Shown here in pieces: positions 1 through 12,510 of a DNA stretch of 64,000 nt. Below the pieces are notes generated by a model, which saw only the letters and a program-made list of their open reading frames with translations, did no database searches and was not told where the DNA came from. The stretch is from contig CAKMRJ010005412.1 in the NCBI GenBank assembly GCA_928212115.1, positions 254,223,980-254,287,979 of the forward strand, written 5' to 3'. Position numbers and translations under genes: made by a program. The first letter of the stretch is position 1. Each line of letters starts with the position of its first letter. Source of the stretch: Lactuca virosa (lineage: Eukaryota; Streptophyta; Magnoliopsida; Asterales; Asteraceae).

Positions 1-1
1 T

Positions 2-2597
2 AATCATCAAGGGGTCCTTATTCGTGAGGTTCCAGCTCCTGTTTCTTCTTCATCAAAGAAACGAAGAGCTGAAGATGCGGCCAAACATATTTCCAATAAG
101 AAGATAAAGAAACGAAAGCTGGTTCTTCAAGAGGAATCATCCGAAGTTGAGAAAGTTCCTGAAACACCTGAAGCTAATATTTCTATACCAACATCGACTC
201 CTGAGAAGACTAAGGTCACACCACCCGAAGTTTCGTTAACCAAGTCAGTTCCTGAGGAGGTTCGAACTTCAGACATCACTACACACGTATCTGATACGGA
301 TGTAAATGTCACTATGGGTGAAGGAGATTCAAATAAAGAAATTCTTGTTACAACTCAAGGTATTCCTAAACCTTCTGTAATGGATACTTTTGTTTCCTTA
401 CCTCCTTTTATCATTCCTGTTTCAAACACTACCAATTCACCCACTTTTGCAACCATTCTCAATCAACCATTCACTACTCTGTTCTCATCTCAATCAACTG
501 ATCCACCCAACTCTACTGAGGATACTGATACTAAAGAAGAAGGATTTGGAGGTACATTTGACGAGTTGGAATTTGATGAAGAAGAAGAAACTTTTCCAGA
601 TCATATGTTAATGACGATGAAGCAGTTCAAGATTCTAAATAAAAAGATGAATTCGATTATTCAGTCTCAAGCTGACATGGGGGGAAGTCAATTTGTCTCA
701 AGTTTAGAAATTGATGTTATGCTGAAAACATTCAAAGCCAGAATGGTTAGCAAAGTTATGGAATGATTCGAGACTCGGAATCTAGAATCTTGGAGAAGGT
801 GGACCATAATGATCAGAACAATGAGTTACGTATGAACTCTCAGTTCGCGAATTTTCTGCGTGAAGTAAAAGAACTAAAAAAGTGAGGCCAAAGAAAGACA
901 TACCTTATTCGTTCTTAATGTAAAGAAAGTTCGTGAAGATGTAAATCTCAAGCTTCACGAACTTCATGAAGATATGGTCAAAGAGATTGCTACTGCTCAG
1001 CAAGACTATGCATCTCTCAATCAAAAGGTGGATATCATTTGTGATGCTGTCAGAAAGTATGTTAAGATGTACGAAAATTTGAGTCCTCAAGTAAATCAAC
1101 TTTCTACGGATAACAGCCAAAGTTTTGTGGAGATTAGTACTTTGCTAAAGGAGCTGAAAGAATTATCTGTCAAGCCTGTTTCCTCTTCGATCATTACACC
1201 AGAATTCTTATCTCAAAAGTTTTCTCAATTCGAAGTTGTTTTGCATAAACAGTTGGCTCCATTGTCCAGGTTCTCATGTCTTCTACCAACAGATGCCCCA
1301 CCTGTTGTCACAGGGGTGCTGGGGAGAAAAGAAGGTTGGTGATGTGAAGGTTGGTGAGGTTTCGCATGAAGTTGTTAAGACTGTTGGGAAAATTTTTCAA
1401 ACAAAGATCCCATCAACAAAGCCAATAGTCTCAAATGTTGGGCCTGTTACTTCAACGGTTGTTACCACGATGCCAATTACAAGGCCAATTTCTAAAGGAA
1501 TTATGATTGGTTCTTCTGCTGAAGGTGGTAGTAGTTCGAAGCCAAAGGATACCGTTGATAGTTCTTCGCACAAAGACAAAGGGAAAATGATTGTAGTTGA
1601 AAAGTCAAAAGAGGAGAAGAAAGTTGAGGCTGAAGCTGAAGTGGAGAAACTAAGATTAGTTCAGAGCATTATGACTGGACGTGCAAGTGATCCACATGGA
1701 TTGAACAAGGGTGATCCAAGCAAGCATTACAACTATGAAACGATCGAAGCGAGAGTTGCATATAATTATATGTATGCTTTTGTGAAGAAACCAAAACAGA
1801 GCTACAATTATTCGAATACAGATATGAGTCAACTTGACTTTCCAATCAACGAAATGATGTTCATCATGGCTCAGTATAAGATTGCTGAGAAATTTGACAA
1901 TGATGATGAATACACATATATGAAACTCAGGTTTCATGCTGTTCTTGGGAAACTTCCAGAGGAAATATGGTCAATTATGAAAATAAAGAAGGTGGTCTGC
2001 ATTAAGAAGGATGTTTTGTTCGAGAACATGATGAAGAACTTTCGTTTTCATGTTGCATGAGCAAATGGTCAAGTATGTGATTTCTCTGTGGTTGATTTTC
2101 CATTGATGAACTTGTATGATCTTGTACAAGTTGCATTGCTTTTGAAAGATAAATATGTTTCATATCTTCGAGATACTGATCCATAAGTTTTTCGTCTTGG
2201 TCTTGCTCACATCAAAATATTCATAGACAACTACTATGAATGTTTGGCACTAACTGATGTGGAGTTGGAAAATGCGAAGGGATTGGAAGTAAAAGTTCCC
2301 ATGGAACCAACGAAGCCCCAAATTAAGTTAAAGAAGTATGCAGATGGGGAGATATGCTTGAAGCCATTTGGATTGGTCTTCGCAGGGAAGGATAAGAATG
2401 GGAAGGCTAAGAGATTTTTGTTCCAGGCTTGCGAAGTTGAGAGATATACTACGTCCCAGTATACGAACTTTATTGTTCGTATGAATAACTGCAAGAAGAA
2501 TAATGGAGGGGACAAGAAAGAGTTAAAGAAGATTATTTCCCGGTACTCTGAAATACGAAGGGTGATGCTGTATGCTATACAGATTCTCTCGAATTGA
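2..2597 (+). pseudogene. Copia A accessory ORF before the 3' LTR, decayed
   Basis: Function unknown. The frame is open from the window edge to a TGA at 764-766. After that the sense can be followed only by changing frame: a coiled-coil-like stretch up to about 1340, then a long segment to a TGA at 2058-2060, then a TAA at 2184-2186 (probably CAA before mutation), ending at the stop 2595-2597. The N-terminal part has a basic, nuclear-signal-like run (KKIKKRKLVLQEES, about 90-135), then a Ser/Thr/Pro-rich and acidic part. A Lys/Glu-rich part (about 1530-1650) precedes a probably folded C-terminal domain (1670-2597). The stop lies 18 nt before a polypurine tract, so this is the env-like position of an LTR element. 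Layout and C-terminal pattern match the accessory ORF of Copia B (48345-51817). At least two frameshifts and three nonsense codons make it non-functional. Confidence 0.7.
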
Positions 2598-2615
2598 AGA
2601 AGGTCAACATTATTA

Positions 2616-2628
2616 GCAAGGGGGAGAT
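2616..2628 (+). promoter_or_regulatory. Polypurine tract of Copia A
   Basis: The tract gcaagggggagat lies directly before the TG that opens the 3' LTR. It would prime plus-strand DNA synthesis. It is nearly identical to the tract of Copia B (48313-48326). Confidence 0.8.
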
Positions 2629-2919
2629 TGTAAGGGTCGAAGACATGTTGTAATATGTCGAAGACTTAATGTTATTTTACAAGGCATTTTGTATGAAGAT
2701 TAGATGTTTAGTCCTTGTAATTTTTTGTGTGCTTTCATGTTTCTTATAAATAGGGACATTACTTTGATATACAAAGAGGTGAGTGTATGAACTTGTAAAC
2801 ATTCTCTCTGTAAGAATTGAAAGCATAATAGAGTTGAAACCAGATTATATTTAGATCTCGTGTTCAATCTACATTTGTTTTACTCTGATTTGTTTCTTAC
2901 TTGATTCATCACTTCATCA
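2629..2919 (+). mobile_element. 3' LTR of Copia A
   Basis: It starts TGTAAGGG directly after the polypurine tract and ends in CA at about 2919, where Athila gag sequence resumes in the opposite orientation. A TATA box (tataaata) lies at 2745-2752. At about 291 bp it is a short LTR. The 5' LTR and one target-site duplication lie outside the window, so the right end was set by where the gag homology restarts. Confidence 0.65.
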
Positions 2920-4149
2920 ATCGGTTGACCCTTGTGGCTTCATGCTAGTGTAAATAATATGGAACATTTTCAAATGTTTATGAGGGTCTTCATTCTCTAA
3001 TCCATGAAAAGTGGGAAGTGATGAGTTTTGAGCATTCTAACACTCCTATGGTGTACATGCAACCCTAGAAACCTTCGATCTATATTTTCTCTAATATTCA
3101 TGCAAATTTGAATTCCAAGGTTCTCAACCTAACTAGCATGTTATGGGGTACTTGTATTATAAAAACTTTAGTAGAATAACATACCTTTCCTTGTGGTTGA
3201 TTGCTTGGAGTCTTGAGAGCCTAGCACCAATAATGTGGATGCCTCAAGTGGAATCACAAATCACCAAAACACCTTGGAAGACTTGAGAGAATAATGTGCA
3301 CTAAGTAGAAATCAGCCCACCCTTTGTACTCACACACTAGTGCCATTTCATGTGCCAAAGACCTCTTTATATAGTATGGAGGATTAGGGTTACACCCATG
3401 TAAACCCTAATACCCATGACCTTTCATTTCCATAGGATCCATGGGTTAAAAACTCCATGGACTATCCATGCAAGCTTAGCCCAACCTAAATGAACTTGGC
3501 CCATTCTATATATATAAGAGTCCATATTTAATTAGTTCCTTTTGATCACCAAATTAATTCTAAATTAATTCTTGATCAATACTAATTAAATAATATGATT
3601 TCTTATTAATATATTATAACTTATAATATATTAATAAATCATAACTTATATTATTCTCAAAAGATTATCCATATAAATTGTTTCGGTGAAGTGAAACCCA
3701 AATGGACCATGCCGGGTCGGGTCAAGTACATACCGAATATAGTTACGAACTTAGACACCTTATCCAACAGGAAGGTGATGGACTAAACTTGACTTCAATT
3801 CCGAACCTCCATCCAAAATCGGGTAATTGATACCGGTTGGAGTTTGTGTAACATCGGTTTCCATCATTTCCCTCAAATTTCTTTTGGGAGCTTATCCTCC
3901 GTCCGCCATTGCAATTGGTTCAATAATGGGTGGATTTTGTTGTAGGGGTGGTGTTTCAGGAATTTATTGGCGAGGGTCGGGACTAGAATCGGGTTCCGTG
4001 TCACTTGATGAAGCGGGTTCAACCTCCGAATCCCCGTGAGGATTAGAAGTTTGACCACGTTCTATTATCTTTTCCTTCGCCAAACGCCTTGCTTCTTTTT
4101 CAATTTCCAGATTATAAATCAAGTCACCTATACGTTGAGATCTGGGCAT
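2920..4149 (-). pseudogene. gag: Athila-type gag N-terminal part, split by a solo LTR
   Basis: Capsid (Gag) protein of a Ty3/Gypsy Athila-like element. It starts at ATG 4149-4147, about 30 nt after the primer binding site, as is usual for Athila. The first 61 codons are open, a TAA follows the residues PDPRQ, and a second stop follows MADGG. The frame then reads NLREM and INYPILDGGSELK before it is cut at 3774 by the solo LTR. Beyond the LTR (3018-2920) it resumes, one base shifted, as FHGLENEDPHKHLK and MKPQGSTD. This is the typical Athila Gag motif (compare FHGLxxEDPHKHLKEF). It is then cut by Copia A. Two stops, one frameshift and two insertions make it dead. The rest of the element lies left of the window or is lost. 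Confidence 0.8.
3019..3769 (-). mobile_element. Solo LTR of the Copia C family
   Basis: 751 bp bounded by TG and CA and flanked by a perfect 5-bp target-site duplication, GGAAG (3014-3018 and 3770-3774). It matches, over its whole length, the LTR at 37477-38231, which is the 3' LTR of a minus-strand Copia element. There is no internal sequence, so this is the product of recombination between two LTRs. The orientation was taken from the better-preserved copy. Confidence 0.92.
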
Positions 4150-4179
4150 AGAGAAACAAATTGATTAAAAATAAACCAA

Positions 4180-4197
4180 TCCCCGACAACGGCGCCA
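4180..4197 (-). promoter_or_regulatory. Athila primer binding site (tRNA-Asp type)
   Basis: On the minus strand it reads TGGCGCCGTTGTCGGGGA. This is the primer site known from Athila elements, complementary to the 3' end of tRNA-Asp. It lies just inside the LTR end at 4203 and about 30 nt before the gag start. Confidence 0.85.
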
Positions 4198-5509
4198 AAA
4201 TTTGGTGGTTGTCGAGGCCAACAAAATTAAAAACCCTATATCTTTTACACTAAAATAGTGTATAGTGGTAAAGGGACCGAATCCACGGAGATTGGCTCAA
4301 TTTAATAACTCTATGAAAAATCTCTTTGTAAAGATACTTGGAAAATGACAATAAATTAAAAATGGGGGGTTTAGTGTTTTGAAATACTTGAAACAAACTA
4401 TAATTAAACTAAGATTCAAATAGACAATTTCAACAAAAACAAGAGTTTGATGTAAAATCAATAAGAGAAAGATGTTTGACTTTAGGTTTTCTCACTTTAA
4501 CTTTTTGATGAACATATCATTAGGATCCAATGGTGCAATACTTGTTTTAAATCCTTACTTTGGCTATAGTAATCCAAGAAGCTTGAGATTACCTAGACTT
4601 TTCTTAGTTGTTGAATTGGTTAGAGAAGCTCATAATAATTTCCTTAGTCAAAGTCACCAATTCCATTAAGCATGTAATTAGTGAAAATCAACTCGCATTA
4701 AGAATTAAAAAAGTCACCAAATCCAAGAGGAGTCAAAAGTTTCAACTACCATGTTGGAGAAAATGTTTTTAAGATTGTCTGAAGTAAAACTAACACAAAA
4801 ATCACTTGTTGCTTGCTAATTTGAAGATCCTTTACTTAATCAAGAAATTAGTTAACTAATCACCACAAACACATTTAAACTCATGAATAAAAACATATAA
4901 GTAATGATAAGATGTTAAAACACAAAACATTTTCATAAAGATTCAAACATAAGTTCATGGAGTCTTCAACATTCAACAATTAGTCAAAGGATTCCACCAA
5001 AGTCAAGCACAATTTATCTAGCCAAGCATGGCTAAAGATTGTACCCAATATTTAACAAGAATCAAGAGGAGAAATTATGAAGTTCTTGAGGGTTCTTGGC
5101 CTTCAAAAATGCTCCAAAACTCCAGAGGTAATGTGTCAAAATCGGATGTTCAAGATAAGGCACCAACCTTCCCAATATAGAGCTCAAAACAAAATCCCGA
5201 AACTGCCCCTTCAGGAATCCACACGGGCCGCGTGGAAACCTTACGCGGGCTGCGTGAGGTGTGACGGATTTCGGGCTTCTTCAAGTCTTAGGCCCCCACA
5301 ACTATTCCATTGGCCCAGATCGAGTCTAATCAGCCTCTAGCCCATTTTTCTTCAAGATTTCTTCAATTTGAGACCAATTTGCCTTCTCCAAATCACTCAT
5401 AGCTTCTGCAAACTCCCGATTATCGATCTCCGCACACTCGAAAATTCTCCCGTGCCTTGCAAATTTAAAGTTCAAATCTTCCAAGCCTTCAACAAATTGA
5501 CAAGCCCAC

Positions 5510-7915
5510 TGTCACACCCCGAAACCGTGATGGCGGAAACGTTCTGGGGTGGAGGACGTCATGTGTAGCATCACAACCAATGAATAATAGCAATCATAGC
5601 AACACAACCATTACAGTGAATACATAAATGAAAATGGTTACATCAGTTTGGAACTTTGTCTGAAATTTGTTTGAATTACATCAAATAGTTTGTAAAGCAT
5701 AAAACTCTTACTGCTCCAGCTTCTCAAAAATCCAGCAAGTACATGTCTACTGATTTCCTGAGAATACAAGCATTTTTGAAAATATCAGCATAAAGCTGGT
5801 GAGTTCATAAGCGGTATTTTGGTAATGAAAACTTGATGAGCTCGTAAAGGTATTCGTATAGTTTCAAGAAAATCCGATATTTTCTTTAGTGAAAACGTGG
5901 TGTTTACAATTCTATATAAAACCATGAGTGTTCATTACTGAAAGCTATAGTGATATTCGAATATAATACTTCATGTGACTAGATATTGCTAATCATGATG
6001 TATAATTTTAGCGTACGTGAAACCATTGTATGACCGATTTCGTTAGAAAACCCCGGAAATTCTCCAGTTATGGTGTGTATTAGTTCTATTTAGCAAAACA
6101 GAACCGTTGAAGAATGACAGATTGTAAACTAAGAGTGATTTATACATATTGTGAGTCGTATAACCATGCTTGATATGACTAGAGACCTTTCCAACGTTCT
6201 TAAGGCGTCGAGTTAAATGACATTTGTCACCCTAGGCATGCCTGCCCAACTGTAGCTAGCAGTACGGGTGTGGGATTGTCAGTCCCGAATAGATCTATTC
6301 ACAAATCTCACACTCTTCCTCCAGGAGACTCTGGTTATACTATGATAGGATTTATCCCTGTACACCCAAGGGTACAGTATTGAAGTAGCGTCTCACAGTA
6401 TTGTACAATCTAGTTTACTTGTAGTGTACTAGCGTTCTACCATAGTGAAAACCCATATGTATACTGTGTGTAGTGAAAATTTCAGTTATGAATAGCATGA
6501 TAAAGTAGTGATGTAAACTATAAACTATTTATATCTTAGAGCATATGTTTAGTAGTGAAGTTTATGTACTTGTTATGTTTAGAAAATCCCAAACTATACC
6601 GATTATAGTTTGTATGTATAACGTAGTGAATAGCGTGTCCGGAAAACTATGCAATTTTGATGAAAACGTCCCTTATGCTCAACACAGTACAAAAGGGTTG
6701 AAGTATGAGAATTGCATGGGTTTTGAAAACATTTATGTTTAGCTTGTATTCCCCCTGAAAACATTAAAAACATGGAAAATGTAGGGGTATGAACTCACCT
6801 TGAGCTAGTGGTTTGCACGAAGGACCGGTAAGGGATGCTTAGTGTCTAGCGAAACGTTTAACTCAAATTGACCCTAATAACATGTAATCACACACATAGG
6901 AGTCAAATGAGGGTATTTCGCCACTAAATACCATAGAAAATCACTCTAGGGACTTGGAACTACTTGCACCAAGTGATAGAACCTTGTAGGATTGAGTATG
7001 GGGAGTGTATGGCCACCTTGAGTGTGTGTGCGGCCATGGGTGTGCGGCCCAATGGGTGTGCAGCCGTACACTCATGAAAGGAGGTGCCTTTGAAGTGTTC
7101 TCAAGGTCTATACTTACCTTTACGAAGTGTTCTAGGTCTATACTCAATTGTAGTGCAAGATAGGGACCCTAGAAGTGCGTTTATGGTCCTGGAGTGAGTG
7201 TGTGGTCGCACACTTGGGTGTGCTGCCGCACACTTGGAGTGTGCTGCCGTGCAAGTGTGTGTGCGGCCGTACACAGGTGTGTGCGGTCGTACACCCCACA
7301 CAAGAATGTCCAAAATGCCAATTTTCAAGGTACAACAAGGCTGGGGGCATGTCTATCTCGAATACGGAATTCAAACTCTCACTTTGGAGGGTGTTTTAAG
7401 AGTGTGCGGCCACCTTAAAGGGGGTGTACGGCCGCACTCACTTCCAACACGAAGAACATGTCCATTTTTGCACACTTAAGGCTTAGATAGAGAGGTCTTT
7501 CATGGATTTTAAGCTAGAGGAAGAAGTACTCACGTTCTTGAAGCTTTGGAAGGTTCAAAGTTGGAGAAACTTGAGAGATTAGAGTTGTGTGCTGCCAAGG
7601 AGTGAAAAGAATGAAGAGGAAAGGAGTCCACCCTTTATATAGGGGTAAGGGTGCTGCCCAAAAGTGAGTGTGCTGCCAAGGGAGTGGGTGTGCGGCCGCA
7701 CACCCAGGTGTACGGCCTTACACTCCTCCAAGAGGTGTGTATGGCCCGATTTGCTCACTATATGGCATGACGACTCATTCCTATTCTCAACCTTGGTCAA
7801 GCTCACGCTTAGAACACTTAAATGAGCCCTTAAATAGTACCATAATTCGACAAAACAAGTCAAATATTGATTGAATTAACTAAGTGTACAAGATTGAAGT
7901 TACCGGGTTGTCACA
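5510..7915 (-). repeat. 3' LTR of Tekay 1
   Basis: 2,406 bp from TGTCACACCCC to GGTTGTCACA. On the minus strand a TATA box lies at 7633-7642. Many copies of the dyad word GTGTGCGGCCGCACAC lie between 7000 and 7710, including a perfect 20-bp palindrome at 7686-7705. Small open frames here are by-products of these repeats. Confidence 0.93.
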
Positions 7916-7929
7916 TCAGCCCCCCGTTT
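7916..7929 (-). promoter_or_regulatory. Polypurine tract of Tekay 1
   Basis: The minus strand reads AAACGGGGGGCTGA directly before the 3' LTR start TGTGACAACC. It is the plus-strand primer of reverse transcription. Confidence 0.8.
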
Positions 7930-7967
7930 GAGGGAATTTCGTCCCGAAATTCAAGAATAAAGTACAA

Positions 7968-10170
7968 TCATGAACTTGGAAAAAGATGGGGGTACTTCTG
8001 CTTCATTGAATCCTCGCGCTCCCAAGTGAATTCAGGACCCCGCTTGGCATTCCAGCGGACCTTCACTATCGGGATGCGACTCTGTTTCGTACGTTTGACT
8101 TCCCGATCCATGATTTCGACAGGTTCTTCCACGAAGTGTAGAACCTCGTCTAATTCGATCTCGTCGAGAGGAATCACAAGTGTCTCATCGGACAGACACT
8201 TGTTTAGGTTCGACACGTGGAAGACAGGATGGATGTTGCTGAGCTCTCGTGGTAACTGGAGTTTGTATGCTACGGGACCGATCCTAGCAATGATCTCGAA
8301 TGGTCCAATGTACCTTGGGTTTAGCTTTCCACGTTTTCCGAAACGTATCATGCCTTTCCAGGGTGAGACCTTTAGAAGGACGCGGTCACCGACCTGGAAT
8401 TCCAATGGTTTTCGTCTCTTATCGGCGTAGCTCTTTTGTATATCTCGTGAGGCTTTCAGTCGTTCCCGGATTTGTACGATCTTCTCAGTTGTCTCTCGGA
8501 TGATCTCAGGACCAGTGAGAGTACTGTCGGGGACTTGACCCCTGTCTAGCTGCGTGTCACCCACTTCAGCCCAGCACAGAGGGGATCTACACTTGCGGCC
8601 ATAGAGGGCTTCGAACGTTGCAACCTTGATGCTGGTATGGTAGCTGTTGTTGTAGGAAAATTCAAGCAAAGGAAGACGAATGTCCCATGACGCACCGAAG
8701 TCGATGACACGGGCTCTCAACATATCTTCCAATGTCTGAATTTTTCTCTGACTCTGTCCATCAGTCTGCGGATGATAAGCCGTGCTCATATCCAATTTAG
8801 TTCCAAGAGCTTTCTGTAGTGATTGCCAGAACCTTGAGGTAAACCTGCTATCTCGGTCGGAGATAATGGATATAGGTACCCCATGAAGGCAAACTATCTC
8901 TTGAATGTAGATCTGTGTGAGTCTCTCCATCTTGAAGTTTTCTTTGATTGGCAGGAAGTGGGCGGATTTAGTCAATCGATCGACAATTACCCAGATGGCG
9001 TCGTGCCCGCTTGGAGATCTGGGTAATTTGGTGATAAAATCCATGGTTATCCTTTCCCACTTCCACTCAGGTATCTCTGGCTGATGAAGTAAACCTGAGG
9101 GCTTTTGATATTTCACCTTTACCTTGGCGCAAGTCAAGCACTTGCCCACGAAGGTTGCAATTTCCGCTTTCATGTTTGGCCACCAATAGAGTTGTTTGAG
9201 ATCAAAGTACATCTTATCTGACCCTGGGTGAACGGAGTATCTAGACTTGTGAGCTTCGTTCATGACAACATCTCTGTAACCACCGTACTTCGGGGTCCAG
9301 ATACGGTCCATGAAATAATAGACTCCGTCTCCCTTGACCTCTATGTTATTTTCCATTCCCCGCAAGGCTTCATCTGCCATGTTCTCGGGTTTTAAGCCTT
9401 CCAGCTGAGTCTCTCTGATATGCGCGGACAGATGGGAATGGATGGTCATTGTTAGTGCCTTTACCTTACGCCCTGAATACTCCTTTCGGCTGAGGGCATC
9501 TGCTACCACATTGGCCTTGCCGGGATGGTAACGAATTTCGTACTCGTAGTCACTGAGTAGCTCTACCCATCGTCGCTGTCTCATGTTTAACTCCTTCTGA
9601 TCAAAGATATGCTGCAAGCTCTTATGGTCGGTGAAGATAGTGCACTTGGTTCCATAGAGATAATGTCTCCAGATCTTTAACGCAAAGACCACTACTCCCA
9701 ATTCTACTTCGTGGGTTGTGTAATTGACTTCGTGTGTTTTTAACTGCCTCGAGGCATAGGCAATGACCTTTCCTCGCTGCATGAGTACACAGCCTAGGCC
9801 CTGATTGGATGCATCACAATAGACCACGAAGTCTTCCGTCCCTTCGGGCAGGGACAAGATAGGTGTGCTGCATAGGGCATGCTTCAATGTTTGAAACACA
9901 GTGTCTTGCTTGACTCCCCAATTGAAGGTTACACCTTTTTGTGTCAGGGTAGTTATAGGCTTAGCGATTCTGGAGAAATTCTGGATAAACCTGCGATAAT
10001 AGCCCGCGAGACCCAAGAATTGCCGGATTTCTGTGGGCGTCTTTGGTGCAGACCAATTCTCTATCGCTTTGATTTTGGAAGGGTCCACGTGTATACCTTC
10101 CTTTCTAACCACGTGAACAAGGAAATTCACCTTCCTTATCCAGAACTCGCACTTCGAGAATTTCACATAT
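7968..10170 (-). pseudogene. pol: Tekay 1 pol, C-terminal part: RT end, RNase H, integrase, chromodomain-like tail
   Basis: About 730 residues in one open frame. In order: the end of reverse transcriptase (KFSKCEFW, then FLGLAGYYRRFI); RNase H with VVYCDAS near residue 113 and TDHKSLQ near 180; the integrase zinc region (CLTCAKVK near 345); the integrase core with MDFITKLP, IVDRLTKSAHF and SDRDSRF; and a C-terminal tail with VKVRWNAKRGPEFTWE, typical of Tekay chromodomains that guide insertion into heterochromatin. The catalytic Glu of DDE is replaced: the motif reads DGQSQRKIQ, where the family has DGQSERTIQ. The frame joins the upstream RT only through a one-base shift in the T run at 10171-10173, so it is no longer fused to gag-RT. 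Confidence 0.93.
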
Positions 10171-10545
10171 AAACTTCTCTGCCCTTAATGTTTCCAGCAC
10201 CTGCTTCAAGTGCTGCTTATGGTCGTTCTCACTCCGAGAATAGACAAGTATATCGTCGATGAACACGATCACGAACTTGTCCAGGAAAGGGTGGCACACA
10301 CGATTCATCAGGTCCATGAATACCGCCGGTACGTTGGTCAGACCAAAGGGCATTACTACAAACTCGTAGTGTCCATAGCGAGTTCGGAATGCTGTCTTGG
10401 GCACATCATTCTCGTGAACTCGCAGCTGATGGTACCCTAATCTTAGATCTATCTTTGAGAAATAACTGGCTCCCTGAAGTTGGTCGAAGAGATCATCGAT
10501 TCTGGGTAAGGGATATCGGTTCTTGATGGTCAGCTTGTTCAATTC
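10171..10545 (-). pseudogene. pol: Tekay 1 reverse transcriptase, central part
   Basis: This carries the RT palm: LPRIDDLFDQLQGASYFSKIDL, then MPFGLTN and the catalytic box FIDDILVYSR, both aspartates kept. It is in the same frame as the gag-protease segment upstream and is separated from it only by TGA 10548-10546. All relatives have Arg there (CIDYRELNK), so a CGA codon became TGA. At its other end an extra T in the run at 10171-10173 moves it out of frame with the rest of pol. Confidence 0.9.
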
Positions 10546-12510
10546 TCAGTAGTCAATGCACATCCGAAAGGATCCATCTTTCTTTTTCACGAATAAGATC
10601 GGAGCTCCCCAAGGTGAGGAACTCAGCCTTATGAACCCTTTGCTGATCAGCTCATTGAGCTGGCTGGATAACTCTTGCATCTCCGCTGGTGCTAAACGGT
10701 AAGGAGACTTAGCTACAGGCGTAGCTCCAGGGATTAAGCCGATACGAAACTCGACTTGACGCTCGGGAGGAATTCCTGGGAGATCTTCAGGGAAGACATC
10801 AGGAAAGTTGCAGACTTCGGGGATGCTCTCGAGGTCTTTACCCTTTTGTGTCTCATCAACAACATGAGCTAGAAACGCATGGCATTCCTTCCGCAGGTAC
10901 TTCTGAGCTTTGATGCACGAGATGATACGAAGGTTCGAACTGAGTTTATCACCATAAATCATGAGAGTTTTGCCAGAGGGAAGGTTGAGGCGAATGGATT
11001 TCTCGAAACAGAGGATATCAGCACGATTGGGGCTCAACCAATCCATACCGATAATGACATCGAAACTCTTAATAGATACAGGCATAAGATCGATAAGAAA
11101 GGAATGGCTGCCTAAGGTAAGAGTACAGCCTATGAATATGTCGTTCACACTTTCTTTCTCTCCGTTAGCCATTTCGACGGTGAATGTTTCGGTTAAAGGT
11201 TGGGATTTACATTTGATTAGATGCTTGAATGCATGACTAACAAAACTCCTCTCCACACCAGAATCGAAAAGAATGCATGCATGAGAGTTGTCAAGGAGGA
11301 ACGTACCCGTAACAACGGTAGGATCAGCGACCGCTTCCTCCTGGCCCATCGCTAAAACTCTTCCTACATTGCCACCAGTTGTTGCCTTGGGGCAGTTTCT
11401 CCTGAAGTGCCCAACCTCTCCACATCCATAACAAGCATGACCAGCACCTGCTCCCGCAGCCTGGTTGGTTGGTTGGGTTGGCACCTTGCAGTATCGAGCT
11501 GTGTGTCCCTTCTTTCCACAGCTGTTGCAACTCAACTCACGGCAGGGTCCGTGATGATGGAGGTTACACTTGTTGCACAAAGGTAGTTTTCCAGCATAAC
11601 CACCGGTAGGAGCTTGGGTGGTTGGAACAGTAGCTGAAGCAGCAGCAGGAGCAGTAACAGCATGAACTGCCACCGTTTGTTGTTTCTTGGAGGGGTCCTG
11701 CAAAGACTGACCCTTTCGCTTGTTCCATGATTTCTTCTTCTTCCCACCACTTTCCTTTTGTGGCTCGGAGACAGCTTCCACCACATCCAGATCGATTCCA
11801 TGATCGATCAGAGTCTGAGCCAGATCCTTGGCGCTCTCAAATGTGGTCGGCCTCGCCGCCAAGACATTTCCTTTGGTTGGCTGCGTCAGTCCCCAGATGT
11901 ACCTCTCGATTTTCTTGCTTTCTGGGGTGACCATTCCCGGACATAGGAGTGCCAAATCACAGAACCTAGCAGTGTAGGCGGCGATGTCAGAACCCTTCAT
12001 CTTCAAGTTCCAGAGTTCGTGCTCTAACTTTTGCACTTCGCCCCTCGGGCAGTATTCTGCAAGCATGAGTTCCTTCAGTCTTTCCCAACCCATGGCATTA
12101 GCCACCGGTAGGGTTAGGGTTTTGACTCGACCATTCCACCAGGTCAAGGCTCTGTCGGTGAAGGTGCAGGCGGCGAACTTCACCTTGTTTGCTTTGGAAC
12201 AGGCGCAAATTTCGAAGATGGGTTCGATCTTCTCGAACCATCGAGTCAGAGCGATGACACCTCCATTCCCATCAAAGGACTTGGGTTTTGCAGTCATGAA
12301 GTCCTTATAGGAACACTCCTTTTGATGACCCTGGCTTCCGTCTTGCCTTTGTGGGTCGGTTCCACCTCCAGCCCCACCAGAGTTTACTTGTGCCATTGCT
12401 ACGGTTACAGCGGCGGTAACTGCTGCCTGGAACATGACGGGGTCGAACTGGGGTGGTGGTGGTAGTGGCGGAGTGTCGTTCCTTCTGTTGGGTCTTGGCC
12501 GAGGAGGCAT
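10546..12510 (-). pseudogene. gag-pol: Tekay 1 Gag, protease and RT start
   Basis: 654 residues from ATG 12510, ending at the nonsense codon 10548-10546. The order is: a Pro-rich N-terminus; the retrotransposon Gag domain (RWFEKIEPIFEIC, ALTWWNGRV); a Lys-rich linker; three Cys/His clusters, with typical zinc knuckles CNSCGKKGHTARYC and CYGCGEVGHFRRNC that bind RNA; aspartic protease with the active motif LFDSG and, later, IIGMDWL; then the RT N-terminus (RLAPAEMQEL, WGAPILFVKKKDGSFRMCIDY). Gag and Pol were one frame, as is usual in Tekay. The upstream leader and primer site agree with this start. Confidence 0.93.

Noticed and set aside
1..2600. Considered an endogenous pararetrovirus coat/movement region
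   Set aside because: The ORF is followed by a polypurine tract and a TG-bounded LTR and matches the accessory ORF layout of Copia B; no viral motif seen.
7175..7479. Overlapping Cys/His-rich ORFs in the Tekay 1 LTR (also 14750-15034)
   Set aside because: They arise from the GTGTGCGGCC palindromic words read in several frames; they lie inside an LTR and are not conserved as proteins between the two LTRs.
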